A DNA stretch of 34,383 nt from NCBI GenBank assembly GCA_900764695.1, contig CAAFOY010000077.1, positions 1 to 34,383 of the forward strand. Direction: 5' to 3'. Position 1 is the first letter of the stretch. Every line of letters starts with the position of its first letter. Position numbers and translations under genes: made by a program. The notes beneath the pieces are model-generated. The model saw only the letters and a list, made by a program, of their open reading frames with translations. It had not been told where the DNA came from and did no database searches. This document shows, in pieces, positions 17,275 through 24,922 of this stretch. Source of the DNA: Lachnospiraceae bacterium (GTDB taxonomy: Bacteria; Bacillota_A; Clostridia; Lachnospirales; Lachnospiraceae).

Positions 17275-17395
17275 CCAAATAAAAAAGGAGTCCACAAAGA
17301 AACTACACCCGTGGTGGTGTACCCCTTCATGAACTCCTGTTCAATCTCAACTGTACAATATTTAAATTTAAATTATTTTAATTTAATGATGTCAA
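17275..17395 (-). promoter_or_regulatory. thiS leader: candidate attenuator or structured RNA
   Basis: Read on the minus strand, a TTGACA (17390-17395) starts a short leader. A hairpin follows: AGGAGTTCA (17330-17338) pairs with TGGACTCCT (17286-17294), an internal loop comes next, then ACACC-ACCACG-GGTGT (17305-17320) at the tip. TTTTTTATTT follows the stem, so it can end transcription before thiS. I find neither the CUGAGA nor the other conserved blocks of a TPP riboswitch. A thiS-associated RNA motif has been reported from comparative genomics. I cannot confirm a match by eye. Confidence 0.5.
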
Positions 17396-17691
17396 AATTG
17401 TATGAATGCTTTGTATATTATCTCCTATAAGCCACACTTTTTTCTAACATCATTTACTGTTCTTAAGTCTTGACTTTATTTAATCTATTTTAGACTCGTC
17501 TTAAAGTATAAAATACATAAATTTAATTGTCAACATGCTTTATTGGCTTAAAATTGTTGCTTATACTAAATCTATTTTTTCAAAAGCAATTTTTTTGACA
17601 AATTACATAATTGATATAATTTTAACTTTCTATTTTTGCTCAATAACAGGATTTTTATACAATTCTTTCTATATTTATGCAGTTTTTGGAA

Positions 17692-17720
17692 TTGCGTACT
17701 TTTTCCTACTATGGTATACT
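17692..17720 (+). promoter_or_regulatory. Promoter of nfnAB
   Basis: TTGCGT (17692-17697), exactly 17 nt, TATACT (17715-17720), about 50 nt before the nfnA start. Confidence 0.6.
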
Positions 17721-17771
17721 AGTGAAGATTTTAAGTAGAATATAAATATTTATTATGTTAAGGAGTTTACT

Positions 17772-18617
17772 ATGTACAAAATTTTAAGAAGAAAACAGCT
17801 TAACGATACAGTTGTACTTTTAGAAATAGAAGCACCTTTTATCGCAAAAAAAGCAAAAGCTGGTCAGTTTATTATTCTTCGTATTGATGAATATGGTGAA
17901 AGAATGCCTCTTACAATCGCAGATACAGACCCTGAAAAAGGTTCTGTAACAATCATTTTCCAGATTGTAGGTCAGACAACAATGATTCTTTCTAAGTTAA
18001 ATGAAGGAGACGCTTTATTAGATTTTGTTGGACCATTAGGTGCTGCAACAGAATTAGACGGAGTAAAGAAAGCCTGTGTTATCGGTGGTGGTGTTGGATG
18101 TGCCATCGCTTACCCATCAGCTAAAGCTTTATTTAAAAATGGTGCTAAGGTTGATGTTATCGCCGGATTTAGAAATAAAGATATCGTTATTCTTGAAGAT
18201 GAATTCAAGAATGTTTGCGACAATTTATATATAACAACTGATGATGGTTCTTATGGCGAACAGGGATTTGTAACGAACAAATTACAGAGCCTTATCGATG
18301 CTGGAAATGACTATGATTTAGTTATCGCCATCGGACCTGTTCCTATGATGAAATTCGTTGCAAAGGTAACAGAACCATACAATATTAAAACTTTAGTTTC
18401 ATTAAATCCTATTATGATTGATGGAACAGGTATGTGTGGTGGATGTCGTGTTACTGTAGATGGAAAAATTAAATTTGCATGTGTAGACGGTCCTGATTTT
18501 GACGGACATAAAGTTGATTTTGATGAATTAATGAAACGTAATTCTACATACAAAGAAAAAGAAGCTCACGACAAAGAACACTGTCGTATGTATAAAATGG
18601 CTGGAGGTGACAAATAA
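17772..18617 (+). CDS. nfnA: NfnA-type ferredoxin-NAD(P) oxidoreductase alpha subunit
   Basis: 281 residues of the ferredoxin-NADP reductase superfamily. An FAD-binding beta barrel (about 1-100; GERMPLTIADTDPEKGSVTI) is followed by an NAD-binding domain (about 105-210; VIGGGVGCAIAYPSAKALF) and a C-terminal 2Fe-2S site with cysteines in MCGGCRVTVDGKIKFACVDG. With NfnB it forms the electron-bifurcating NADH-dependent reduced ferredoxin:NADP+ oxidoreductase of Clostridia. Alone it could be read as a sulfide-dehydrogenase or PyrK-like subunit, but the overlap with nfnB decides it. The start has AAGGAG 6 nt upstream. The last base of its stop codon is the first base of nfnB, indicating translational coupling. 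Confidence 0.92.
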   Translation: MYKILRRKQLNDTVVLLEIEAPFIAKKAKAGQFIILRIDEYGERMPLTIADTDPEKGSVTIIFQIVGQTTMILSKLNEGDALLDFVGPLGAATELDGVKKACVIGGGVGCAIAYPSAKALFKNGAKVDVIAGFRNKDIVILEDEFKNVCDNLYITTDDGSYGEQGFVTNKLQSLIDAGNDYDLVIAIGPVPMMKFVAKVTEPYNIKTLVSLNPIMIDGTGMCGGCRVTVDGKIKFACVDGPDFDGHKVDFDELMKRNSTYKEKEAHDKEHCRMYKMAGGDK

Positions 18618-20005
18618 TGGCAAATATGTCTTTAACAAAAGTTCCTATGCCTGAACAGGAACCTAATGTAAGAAATAAGAATTTTGAAGAAGTTGCCATG
18701 GGATACACTCCTGAAATGGCTATTGAAGAAGCAACAAGATGTTTAAATTGTAAGCACAAACCATGTGTAAACGGTTGTCCTGTAAATGTTAGAATTCCTG
18801 AATTCGTTGAACAGGTAGCTGCCGGAGAATTTGAAAAAGCTTATGAAATCATTACAAGCACAAACGGGCTTCCTGCTGTATGTGGTCGTGTATGTCCACA
18901 GGAATCACAGTGCGAAGGAAATTGTGTTCGTGGTATAAAGGGTGAACCTGTAGCAATCGGACGTTTGGAAAGATTCTGTGCTGATTACCATATGGCAAAC
19001 AGCCTTGCTGCACCGGAAAAACCTGTTAGCAACGGAAGAAAAGTTGCTGTTATCGGTGCCGGTCCTTCAGGACTTACATGTGCCGGAGATTTAGCTAAGA
19101 AAGGTTACCAGGTTACTATATTTGAAGCATTCCACAAAGCCGGTGGTGTTTTAGTTTACGGTATCCCTGAATTCAGACTTCCAAAGGCTATCGTTCAGAA
19201 GGAAGTTGATAATCTTGCAGCTCTTGGTGTAGACATCGAAACAAACATGGTTGTAGGAAAGGTTCTTTCAATCGATGAAATTTTTGATATGGGCTATGAA
19301 GCATGTTTCGTAGGTTCAGGTGCCGGACTTCCATCATTTATGGGAATCGAAGGTGAAGCTTTAATCGGTGTTTATTCAGCCAATGAATACTTAACACGTG
19401 CTAACCTTATGAAAGCTTACTTACCTGAATATGATACACCTATTATTAAGAGTAAAAATGTTGCTGTTGTAGGTGGTGGTAATGTTGCTATGGATGCTGC
19501 AAGAACTGCAAAGCGTCTTGGTGCTGAAAATGTATACGTAGTTTACCGTCGTGGTATGGAAGAAATGCCTGCACGTAAGGAAGAAGTTCATCATGCAATT
19601 GAAGAAGGAATCATCTTCAAGAACTTAAATAATCCTGTAAAACTTATCGGTGATGAAAATGGTCGTGTTTCTAAAATGGAATGCGTTAAAATGGAACTTG
19701 GTGAGCCTGATGCTTCAGGAAGAAGACGTCCTATCGAAGTTGAAGGAAGTAATTTTGAACTTGATGTTGATACAGTTATCATGTCAATCGGTACTTCACC
19801 AAACCCATTAATCAGAACAACTACTGAAGGTTTGGAAGCAAATAAGCGTGGATGTTTAGTTGTAAACGAAGAAACTCTTCAGACAACACGTGAAGGAATC
19901 TACGCAGGTGGAGATGCTGTTACAGGTGCTGCTACTGTTATCCTTGCTATGGGTGCTGGAAAACAGGCTGCTGAAAGCATTGATGCTTACTTACAGAATA
20001 AATAA
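18617..20005 (+). CDS. nfnB: NfnB-type subunit (GltA/glutamate synthase small-subunit-like)
   Basis: 462 residues. The N-terminal alpha-helical domain binds two 4Fe-4S clusters (CLNCKHKPCVNGCPVNV and CGRVCPQESQCEGNC, about residues 39-100). Two Rossmann domains follow, for FAD (VAVIGAGPSGLTCAGDLAKKG, at about 135) and NADPH (VAVVGGGNVAMDAARTAKRLG, at about 277), and the end is GIYAGGDAVTGAATVILAMG. Such proteins are often called glutamate synthase small subunits. The fused arrangement with nfnA and the lack of a GltB large subunit support transhydrogenase function, balancing NADH, NADPH and ferredoxin pools in a fermenter. Complete and of normal length. Confidence 0.93.
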   Translation: MANMSLTKVPMPEQEPNVRNKNFEEVAMGYTPEMAIEEATRCLNCKHKPCVNGCPVNVRIPEFVEQVAAGEFEKAYEIITSTNGLPAVCGRVCPQESQCEGNCVRGIKGEPVAIGRLERFCADYHMANSLAAPEKPVSNGRKVAVIGAGPSGLTCAGDLAKKGYQVTIFEAFHKAGGVLVYGIPEFRLPKAIVQKEVDNLAALGVDIETNMVVGKVLSIDEIFDMGYEACFVGSGAGLPSFMGIEGEALIGVYSANEYLTRANLMKAYLPEYDTPIIKSKNVAVVGGGNVAMDAARTAKRLGAENVYVVYRRGMEEMPARKEEVHHAIEEGIIFKNLNNPVKLIGDENGRVSKMECVKMELGEPDASGRRRPIEVEGSNFELDVDTVIMSIGTSPNPLIRTTTEGLEANKRGCLVVNEETLQTTREGIYAGGDAVTGAATVILAMGAGKQAAESIDAYLQNK

Positions 20006-20024
20006 TTAATTAATATATAATAAA

Positions 20025-20071
20025 ATGCCAGGGTGTGTTTAAATGCGTAGCGTATGACAATCCGTAGGCAT
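20025..20071 (+). repeat. Structured repeat element, short form
   Basis: 47 nt beginning ATGCCAGGGT and ending ACAATCCGTAGGCAT, the same ends as the element at 1561-1723. It keeps the closing ATGCC/GGCAT pairs and a hairpin equivalent to hairpin C (ATGC-GTA-GCGT instead of GTGC-ATA-GCAC) and lacks hairpins A and B. A GTCA...TGAC hairpin follows at once (20076-20101). Confidence 0.65.
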
Positions 20072-20104
20072 CAAAGTCAAGGATTTTTGACCCTGACTTT
20101 ATAA

Positions 20105-20170
20105 AAAAGACCTGTTCAATTAAATATACATTCATAATCCTAAATGTATATCAAATTGAGCAGGTCTTTT
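20105..20170. terminator. Strong bidirectional terminator
   Basis: AAAAGACCTG (20105-20114) pairs with CAGGTCTTTT (20161-20170). The stem continues through TCAATT/AAATTGA and AAATATACATT/AATGTATAT with small bulges. It serves nfnB (plus) and the glycosyltransferase (minus). Confidence 0.85.
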
Positions 20171-20187
20171 ATAACTTCTGCCATCAG

Positions 20188-21120
20188 CTATTTTTCATTA
20201 TTATCATCTGTTGTTTTTGCCACAATATAACGAGGTCTCATCTTTACTTCCTCATAAATCTTTGAAATATAGAAACCAATTACACCTAAACTCATCATCA
20301 AAATACTACCTATAATAAGTAAAAGTAAAATAACTGTTGTAAATCCTTCTAATGATTTTCCACTAAAATATTTCACTAATGAAAAAATTCCAAAAATAAT
20401 AGAGAACGCAAATAAAAACATCCCACAACCTGTAACTATCTGCATAGGTGCAACTGTAAATGACGTAATATTGTTAATTGCATATTTAAAAAGAGATTTA
20501 AATGACCATTTAGATACTCCGGCTTCTCTTTCCTGCACATCAAATTCCACATATGTAGTTTTAAATCCAACCCATGATGACAATGCTCTGAAAAATATCT
20601 GTCTTTCAGGTAAAGCAATAAACGCATCAACAACCTGTCTGTCTAACAGTTTAAAATCTGATGCCCTTGACATATCAATCTTTGTTGCATCACTTATAAT
20701 TTTATAAAATGTCTTTGCAAATAATTTATGAATTGCACTTTCTTTTCCTCTTGTCGCCTTTACTCCTTCAACAACCTGAAATCCCTGTTTCCAAAGTTTA
20801 TACATTTCCACTAAAGTTTCAGGTGGATGCTGCAAATCGCAATCCATAACTGCGCAACAATCACCATGAGCAAATTCAAGCCCCGCAAATACTGCTCCTT
20901 CTTTTCCAAAATTTCTTGAGAAGCAAATTCCTTTAACTTTTGGATTAGCCTTACTTGCTATTTCAATTTCTTCCCATGTATTATCCTTTGAGCCATCATT
21001 TACAAATACTATTTCATAATCTATATTATTTTCCTCTAAAATAGTTGATACAACATTTGCTGTTTTATGAAGCATCGCTCCCTCATTGTATGCCGGAATT
21101 ACCACCGATAAAATACTCAT
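20188..21120 (-). CDS. GT2 glycosyltransferase, polyprenyl-phosphate (DPM1/GtrB-like) type
   Basis: 310 residues. The GT-A catalytic domain (about 1-215) begins VVIPAYNEGAMLHKTANVV, carries VFVNDGSKDNTWEE and the metal-binding MDCDLQHPPE (DxD), and ends near GVSKWSFKSLF. Two C-terminal membrane helices (about 232-257 and 268-295) match GtrB/DPM-like enzymes that load a sugar onto undecaprenyl phosphate for export. No GtrA flippase or polymer cluster is adjacent, so the acceptor and product are unknown. The start has AAGGAG 10 nt upstream. Confidence 0.9.
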   Translation of the reverse strand: MSILSVVIPAYNEGAMLHKTANVVSTILEENNIDYEIVFVNDGSKDNTWEEIEIASKANPKVKGICFSRNFGKEGAVFAGLEFAHGDCCAVMDCDLQHPPETLVEMYKLWKQGFQVVEGVKATRGKESAIHKLFAKTFYKIISDATKIDMSRASDFKLLDRQVVDAFIALPERQIFFRALSSWVGFKTTYVEFDVQEREAGVSKWSFKSLFKYAINNITSFTVAPMQIVTGCGMFLFAFSIIFGIFSLVKYFSGKSLEGFTTVILLLLIIGSILMMSLGVIGFYISKIYEEVKMRPRYIVAKTTDDNNEK

Positions 21121-21241
21121 TTTTTTAGTTTCTCCTTGTAGTCCAATTATTTTTAATACTGCATTAGTAAATACTTATCATCTTAATTGCTTTATTATTT
21201 ATTTTAAATCTTCATATAGTCAGAAAACTTCCGTTTTTAAC

Positions 21242-22735
21242 TTATTCTTCACTATAGAAAATGGCACATTTGACAGCTTTATGCCACCCTTTTACCATTC
21301 TTTCTACCTTTTTTTTATCCATATCAGGCTCAAATGTTTTTTCAATTCCCATATTGGCTTTTATTTCTTCCTTGCTTGCCCAATACCCTGTTGCAAGTCC
21401 TGCAAGATATGCTGCACCTAAACCTGTAGTTTCAATTACATTTGGGCGTGCTACATTTGTCTGCAATATATTTGACTGGAATTGCATAAGAAGGTTATTT
21501 GCGCAAGCTCCTCCGTCTACTTTTAACGAATTAATTGAAGTATCTGAATCACTTTCCATTGCCTTTACCAAATCATATGTCTGATATGCCAATGACTCAA
21601 GTGTTGCCCTTACAAAATGTTCTCTGCTTGTTCCTCTTGTAAGTCCTACAACCATTCCACGGGCATTCTGCTTCCAATATGGAGCGCCCAAACCTGTAAA
21701 AGCAGGTACAACATAAACTCCATTTGTATCTTCAACTTTAGAAGCCATATCCTCACTCTCCGGTGCACTTTCCACAAGTTTCATTTCATCACGAAGCCAC
21801 TGAATCGCTGCTCCCGCTACAAAAACACTACCTTCAAGTGCATACTCAACTTTTGCATCGGTTGATGCTGCTATTGTTGTAATAAGCCCATTTTGCGATT
21901 CAACAGGTGTGTTTCCTGTATTCATCAATAAAAAGCATCCTGTTCCATATGTATTTTTAACATCGCCTTTTTCAAAACATCCCTGTCCAAACAATGCTGC
22001 CTGCTGGTCTCCTGCCACTCCTGTAATCGGAATATTATTTCCCAATATATCTTTGCTTGCATAACCAAATATTCCACTTGAAGTTTTAACCTCAGGAAGC
22101 ATTTGCTTTGGTATGTTTAACAATTCAAGCAATTCATTATCCCATTTCAATTCCTTAATGTTAAATAACATTGTTCTTGAAGCATTTGTATAATCTGTTA
22201 CATGAACACTTCCACCACTTAATTTCCATATAAGCCATGTATCAATAGTTCCAAATACAAGTTCTCCCGCTTCCGCTCTCTTTCTCACTCCGGGAACATT
22301 GTCTAAAATCCATTTAATCTTTGTCCCTGAGAAATAAGCATCGGGAATCAATCCTGTCTTTTTCTTTATAAAATCACTCTTTCCCTGTTTTTCCAAATCA
22401 TCAATAATATCAGCAGTTCTTCTACACTGCCATACAATCGCATTATACACCGGTTTTCCTGTATTCCTGTCCCACACAATTGTAGTTTCTCGCTGATTAG
22501 TGATTCCTATTGCTTCTATATTATTGCCACTAACTCCAGCCATATTCATTACTTTTCTTATTGAAAGTAACTGTGTCAGCCAAATTTCTTCCGGATCATG
22601 TTCAACCCAGCCGGGTTTTGGAAATATTTGTGTAAATTCCTGATTTGCCTGAGCTATTATTTCACCTTTTTTATTAAACAAAATGCATCTTGAACTTGTA
22701 GTTCCCTGATCAAGTGCCATAATGTATTTTTCCAT
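21242..22735 (-). CDS. glpK: Glycerol kinase
   Basis: About 497 residues, FGGY family, normal length. It phosphorylates glycerol to glycerol 3-phosphate. Seen: [18 protein letters not shown] (phosphate loop), [17 protein letters not shown] segment ([19 protein letters not shown]), [20 protein letters not shown], the FGGY signature region [14 protein letters not shown], and [13 protein letters not shown] with [18 protein letters not shown] prefer the ATG at 22735 (MEKYIM), where the family begins. The frame opens at an ATG ten codons upstream (22765). An AGGAGG lies about 25 nt before that upstream ATG with a stop codon between, so neither start has a normally spaced site. No glycerol facilitator or glpD gene is adjacent. 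Confidence 0.93.
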   Translation of the reverse strand: MEKYIMALDQGTTSSRCILFNKKGEIIAQANQEFTQIFPKPGWVEHDPEEIWLTQLLSIRKVMNMAGVSGNNIEAIGITNQRETTIVWDRNTGKPVYNAIVWQCRRTADIIDDLEKQGKSDFIKKKTGLIPDAYFSGTKIKWILDNVPGVRKRAEAGELVFGTIDTWLIWKLSGGSVHVTDYTNASRTMLFNIKELKWDNELLELLNIPKQMLPEVKTSSGIFGYASKDILGNNIPITGVAGDQQAALFGQGCFEKGDVKNTYGTGCFLLMNTGNTPVESQNGLITTIAASTDAKVEYALEGSVFVAGAAIQWLRDEMKLVESAPESEDMASKVEDTNGVYVVPAFTGLGAPYWKQNARGMVVGLTRGTSREHFVRATLESLAYQTYDLVKAMESDSDTSINSLKVDGGACANNLLMQFQSNILQTNVARPNVIETTGLGAAYLAGLATGYWASKEEIKANMGIEKTFEPDMDKKKVERMVKGWHKAVKCAIFYSEE

Positions 22736-22765
22736 ATGTAACTTCGCGTAACCACAAATACTCAT

Positions 22766-23151
22766 CGCACAGAAATATCTGAATTACGCTCCTCCTTCAT
22801 TATTTATCACGTTCTAAAACTTATATATAATTGTATCATATTTTATTAAGATGAAATATTAATATTTTCTTTTTATATTGTAAATTTATTCTTTCTAAAT
22901 GCAAGAATTCATGCTTGCATTGCAAATGATTTTTCGTCTTTCATTTACTACGTTTCCTCCATTTTTCAATTCACAATTGTTAAATGTTTTATTATAACAG
23001 AGTCAAAATGTCTAAATCCACATGAACATAAGTTGGCAAAAATTCTTAGGCACGTCCCGATACGCTCATTAAAGGCGGTTGCTTTTTACCCCGATGTCAT
23101 ATTTCCCTAACATAATAGCTAAATATTTTATCATATTTTTAAAAATAAGTG
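22766..23151. other. Divergent intergenic region between glpK and perR
   Basis: About 390 nt. It contains ATGCAAG/CTTGCAT, an inverted repeat at 22899-22920, and a locally GC-richer patch at about 23040-23095 unlike its surroundings. I see no supported gene. Confidence 0.35.
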
Positions 23152-23186
23152 TTGACAAATTAGGATTCATTAGATATTATAATATC
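23152..23186 (+). promoter_or_regulatory. perR promoter with overlapping Per/Fur-type palindrome
   Basis: TTGACA (23152-23157), 17 nt, TATTAT (23175-23180). Over the -10 lies a perfect 14-bp palindrome, GATATTATAATATC (23173-23186), of the kind bound by Fur-family repressors, which suggests autoregulation. Confidence 0.65.
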
Positions 23187-23222
23187 AGTAATCGTTACTA
23201 TTATTGTTATGGAGGAAAGCAA

Positions 23223-23603
23223 ATGGTCAAATACAGTAAGCAACGTGAGTTAATCAGAGAAAACTTATTAAGCCGATATGATCATCCTACAGCAGACGAT
23301 GTTTATGCAAGTGTTAAGCTAATACTTCCTAACATCAGTCTTGGAACTGTATATCGTAATCTTTCATTTCTGGTTGAACAAGGTGAAGTCCTTTCATTAA
23401 AATTAGGCGATGGTAAGGAACATTTTGATGGGCACACAGAACCCCACTACCACTTCATCTGCACAGAATGCGGTAAAGTTGAAGATATATTTATGGAAGA
23501 GTTACAGATTAACAAGATAGCTCAAGATCATTTTGACGGAATAATAAAAGGTCACCAAACTTACTACTACGGCATTTGTCCTAAGTGCAATAAGAAAGAT
23601 TAG
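23223..23603 (+). CDS. perR: PerR-type peroxide-sensing repressor (Fur family)
   Basis: 126 residues. The winged-helix DNA-binding half (about 1-62) has TADDVYASVKLILPNISLGTVYRNL as the recognition region. The dimerization half carries both zinc CxxC pairs (CTEC at about 80-83 and CPKC near 119-122). Residues aligning with the Bacillus subtilis PerR sensing site are present: His21, Asp69, His75, His77 and Asp88 (FDG, HYHFIC, KVED). This favours PerR over Fur or Zur. I chose the ATG at 23223, with GGAGG 7 nt upstream; an upstream in-frame ATG at 23079 lies before the promoter. It is followed 39 nt later by a reverse rubrerythrin, the classical PerR target in Clostridia. Confidence 0.88.
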   Translation: MVKYSKQRELIRENLLSRYDHPTADDVYASVKLILPNISLGTVYRNLSFLVEQGEVLSLKLGDGKEHFDGHTEPHYHFICTECGKVEDIFMEELQINKIAQDHFDGIIKGHQTYYYGICPKCNKKD

Positions 23604-23642
23604 TAAGTCACTAAAAAATTATATATAATGGAGGAATTAAAA

Positions 23643-24188
23643 ATGGCAAAATTTGTATGTTCAGTATGTGGTTATGTACACGAAGGAGATTCAGCACCTG
23701 AAAAGTGTCCAGTATGTGGAGTAGGTGCAGATAAGTTTAACAAAATTGAAGAAGGCGAAAAAGAATGGGCTGCAGAACACGTTGTAGGCGTAGCTCAGGG
23801 AGTAAGCGAAGATATTCTTGCTGACTTAAGAGCAAACTTTGAAGGTGAATGCTCAGAAGTTGGAATGTACCTTGCAATGGCAAGAGTTGCTCATAGAGAA
23901 GGATATCCTGAAATCGGTTTATACTGGGAAAAAGCTGCTTATGAAGAAGCTGAACACGCTGCTAAATTTGCAGAATTACTCGGTGAAGTTGTAACAGACA
24001 GCACAAAGAAAAACCTTGAAATGAGAGTTGAAGCTGAACACGGTGCAACAGCTGGAAAATTTGACCTCGCAAAGAGAGCAAAAGCTGCAAACCTCGATGC
24101 AATCCATGACACAGTACATGAAATGGCAAGAGACGAAGCAAGACACGGCAAAGCATTCGAAGGCTTATTAAAGAGATACTTTGGCTAA
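23643..24188 (+). CDS. Reverse rubrerythrin
   Basis: 181 residues. An N-terminal rubredoxin domain (Cys6, Cys9, Cys22 and Cys25 in [10 protein letters not shown] and CPVCGV) precedes a ferritin-like four-helix diiron domain (from about 55; [69 protein letters not shown]). This domain order is the reverse of classical rubrerythrin. In Clostridia such proteins reduce hydrogen peroxide and oxygen with electrons from NADH via rubredoxin reductase and are PerR controlled. I chose the ATG at 23643, with GGAGG 8 nt upstream, over an in-frame ATG 15 nt earlier that overlaps that site. It probably forms an operon with perR. Confidence 0.93.
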   Translation: MAKFVCSVCGYVHEGDSAPEKCPVCGVGADKFNKIEEGEKEWAAEHVVGVAQGVSEDILADLRANFEGECSEVGMYLAMARVAHREGYPEIGLYWEKAAYEEAEHAAKFAELLGEVVTDSTKKNLEMRVEAEHGATAGKFDLAKRAKAANLDAIHDTVHEMARDEARHGKAFEGLLKRYFG

Positions 24189-24323
24189 TTACGAGCAACG
24201 TTAAAATAAATAGCTTACACCTGGGAGTTTACTCACAAAGGTGTAAGCTATTTTATTTTAATGTTGTGACAATCTCCAGCGAGAAGTAGCGAAGCGTATT
24301 CGAGCTGGATGTTGCTCGTAATT
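24187..24323 (+). repeat. Nested inverted repeats after the rubrerythrin gene
   Basis: Outer arms AATTACGAGCAAC (24187-24199, touching the stop codon) and its complement GTTGCTCGTAATT (24311-24323). Inside is a hairpin with 27-28-nt arms (24196-24222, 24239-24266; one wobble, one bulge) whose loop reads GGGAGTTTACTCACAA. A CCAGC/GCTGG stem lies at about 24276-24307. GCTCGTAATTTA is repeated again at 24401-24412. Confidence 0.75.
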
Positions 24324-24331
24324 TATACGAC

Positions 24332-24381
24332 AGCCGTCCATGAAATAGCCCGCAGGGCTATGAATGGTGCTCGGCTTTTTT
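24332..24381 (+). terminator. Intrinsic terminator of the perR-rubrerythrin operon
   Basis: Nested stem AGCCG/CGGCT (24332-24336, 24372-24376), CCAT/ATGG and ATAGCCC-GCA-GGGCTAT (24345-24361), followed by a T-run to 24381. Confidence 0.75.
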
Positions 24382-24460
24382 TAATATTGCGACATAAACT
24401 GCTCGTAATTTACCATTGAATTATTTATATAAATTTGATACTATAGATATAGAAAAAGAG

Positions 24461-24540
24461 TACTACCGATAGACGGTTAGTCACAAATATTTTAGTTAAA
24501 AAAGTAACCAAACCATTTGCAGACGGCGGTTACTTTTTTA
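24461..24540 (+). ncRNA. Candidate antisense RNA (antitoxin) convergent with the small toxin gene
   Basis: A plus-strand RNA could start near 24461, after the TATAGA boxes at 24442-24453. It would have a 5' hairpin ACTACCG-ATAGA-CGG(T)TAGT (24462-24480) and end at the shared terminator (24498-24539). It would overlap the 3' end of the toxin mRNA. Its 5' motif ACTACC(...)CGGTTAGTC also occurs at the 5' end of the toxin mRNA on the other strand. The -35 is weak, so the exact start is uncertain. Confidence 0.5.
24498..24539. terminator. Shared bidirectional terminator of the toxin-antitoxin candidate
   Basis: AAAAAAGTAACC (24498-24509) and its exact complement GGTTACTTTTTT (24528-24539). The stop codon of the 30-residue gene lies within the stem, and runs of T follow on both strands. 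Confidence 0.8.
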
Positions 24541-24622
24541 AGTTATCTATATATTCTATAAGTATGGTAACTATAATCGAAATAATCATCAACACTATGT
24601 ATAAAATCTCAAAATCACTCAT
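24530..24622 (-). CDS. Small hydrophobic peptide, candidate type I toxin
   Basis: 30 residues: MSDFEILYIVLMIISI followed by IVTILIEYIDNLKK. A short acidic N-terminus, one membrane helix (about 6-24) and a basic end give the usual shape of holin-like type I toxins (Hol_Tox/TxpA-like). The promoter is strong (TTGCAA, 17 nt, TATAAT at 24729-24757). The mRNA would have about 100 nt of structured leader, with an AGGAAG that can pair with an upstream ATCTTC and so hide the ribosome site. The gene ends inside a bidirectional terminator, facing a convergent short RNA. Toxicity is inferred from the architecture; I cannot identify a named family with certainty. Confidence 0.65.
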   Translation of the reverse strand: MSDFEILYIVLMIISIIVTILIEYIDNLKK

Positions 24623-24728
24623 TAAGTAAATCCAGATTTCTTCCTATGAAGATTTCCATGTAATCAGAGGATTTAGTCCCTCTTCTGAAGGACTAACCGC
24701 CTACCGTTTCTAGGTAGTACCCAAAGAT

Positions 24729-24757
24729 ATTATATCAAATTCGCTAAATTGTTGCAA
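24729..24757 (-). promoter_or_regulatory. Promoter of the small hydrophobic peptide gene
   Basis: On the minus strand TTGCAA (24752-24757), exactly 17 nt, TATAAT (24729-24734). The transcript would begin near GGGTACTACC. Confidence 0.7.
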
Positions 24758-24829
24758 CAAATTGTTTGTGTATCAGATTAATTTCATTATTTATTTACAA
24801 AATTCACTAATATAAAAATATGAAAAATT

Positions 24830-24841
24830 ACTACCGATAGA
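24830..24841 (+). repeat. Second copy of the antitoxin 5' motif
   Basis: ACTACCGATAGA repeats 24462-24473 exactly, with a similar AT-rich upstream (TATAAAAATATGAAAAATT). No peptide gene or terminator accompanies it, so it may be the remnant of a second module. Confidence 0.45.
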
Positions 24842-24922
24842 TATTTCGCCCTCAATAATTTTATTTAGAATAAAATGTGCATAAATAATGATGTATCTAT
24901 TACTTCAACTTAATAGAAACTC

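Noticed and set aside
17250..17530. TPP riboswitch before thiS
   Set aside because: I looked for the conserved CUGAGA and neighbouring blocks on the minus strand and did not find them.
17535..17738. 67-codon hydrophobic frame on the plus strand
   Set aside because: No ribosome site; the nfnAB promoter (17692-17720) lies inside it; hydrophobicity follows from AT-rich DNA.
23079..23222. N-terminal extension of perR from an ATG at 23079
   Set aside because: The extension lies upstream of and across the promoter and operator; the ATG at 23223 has a proper ribosome site and matches the family start.
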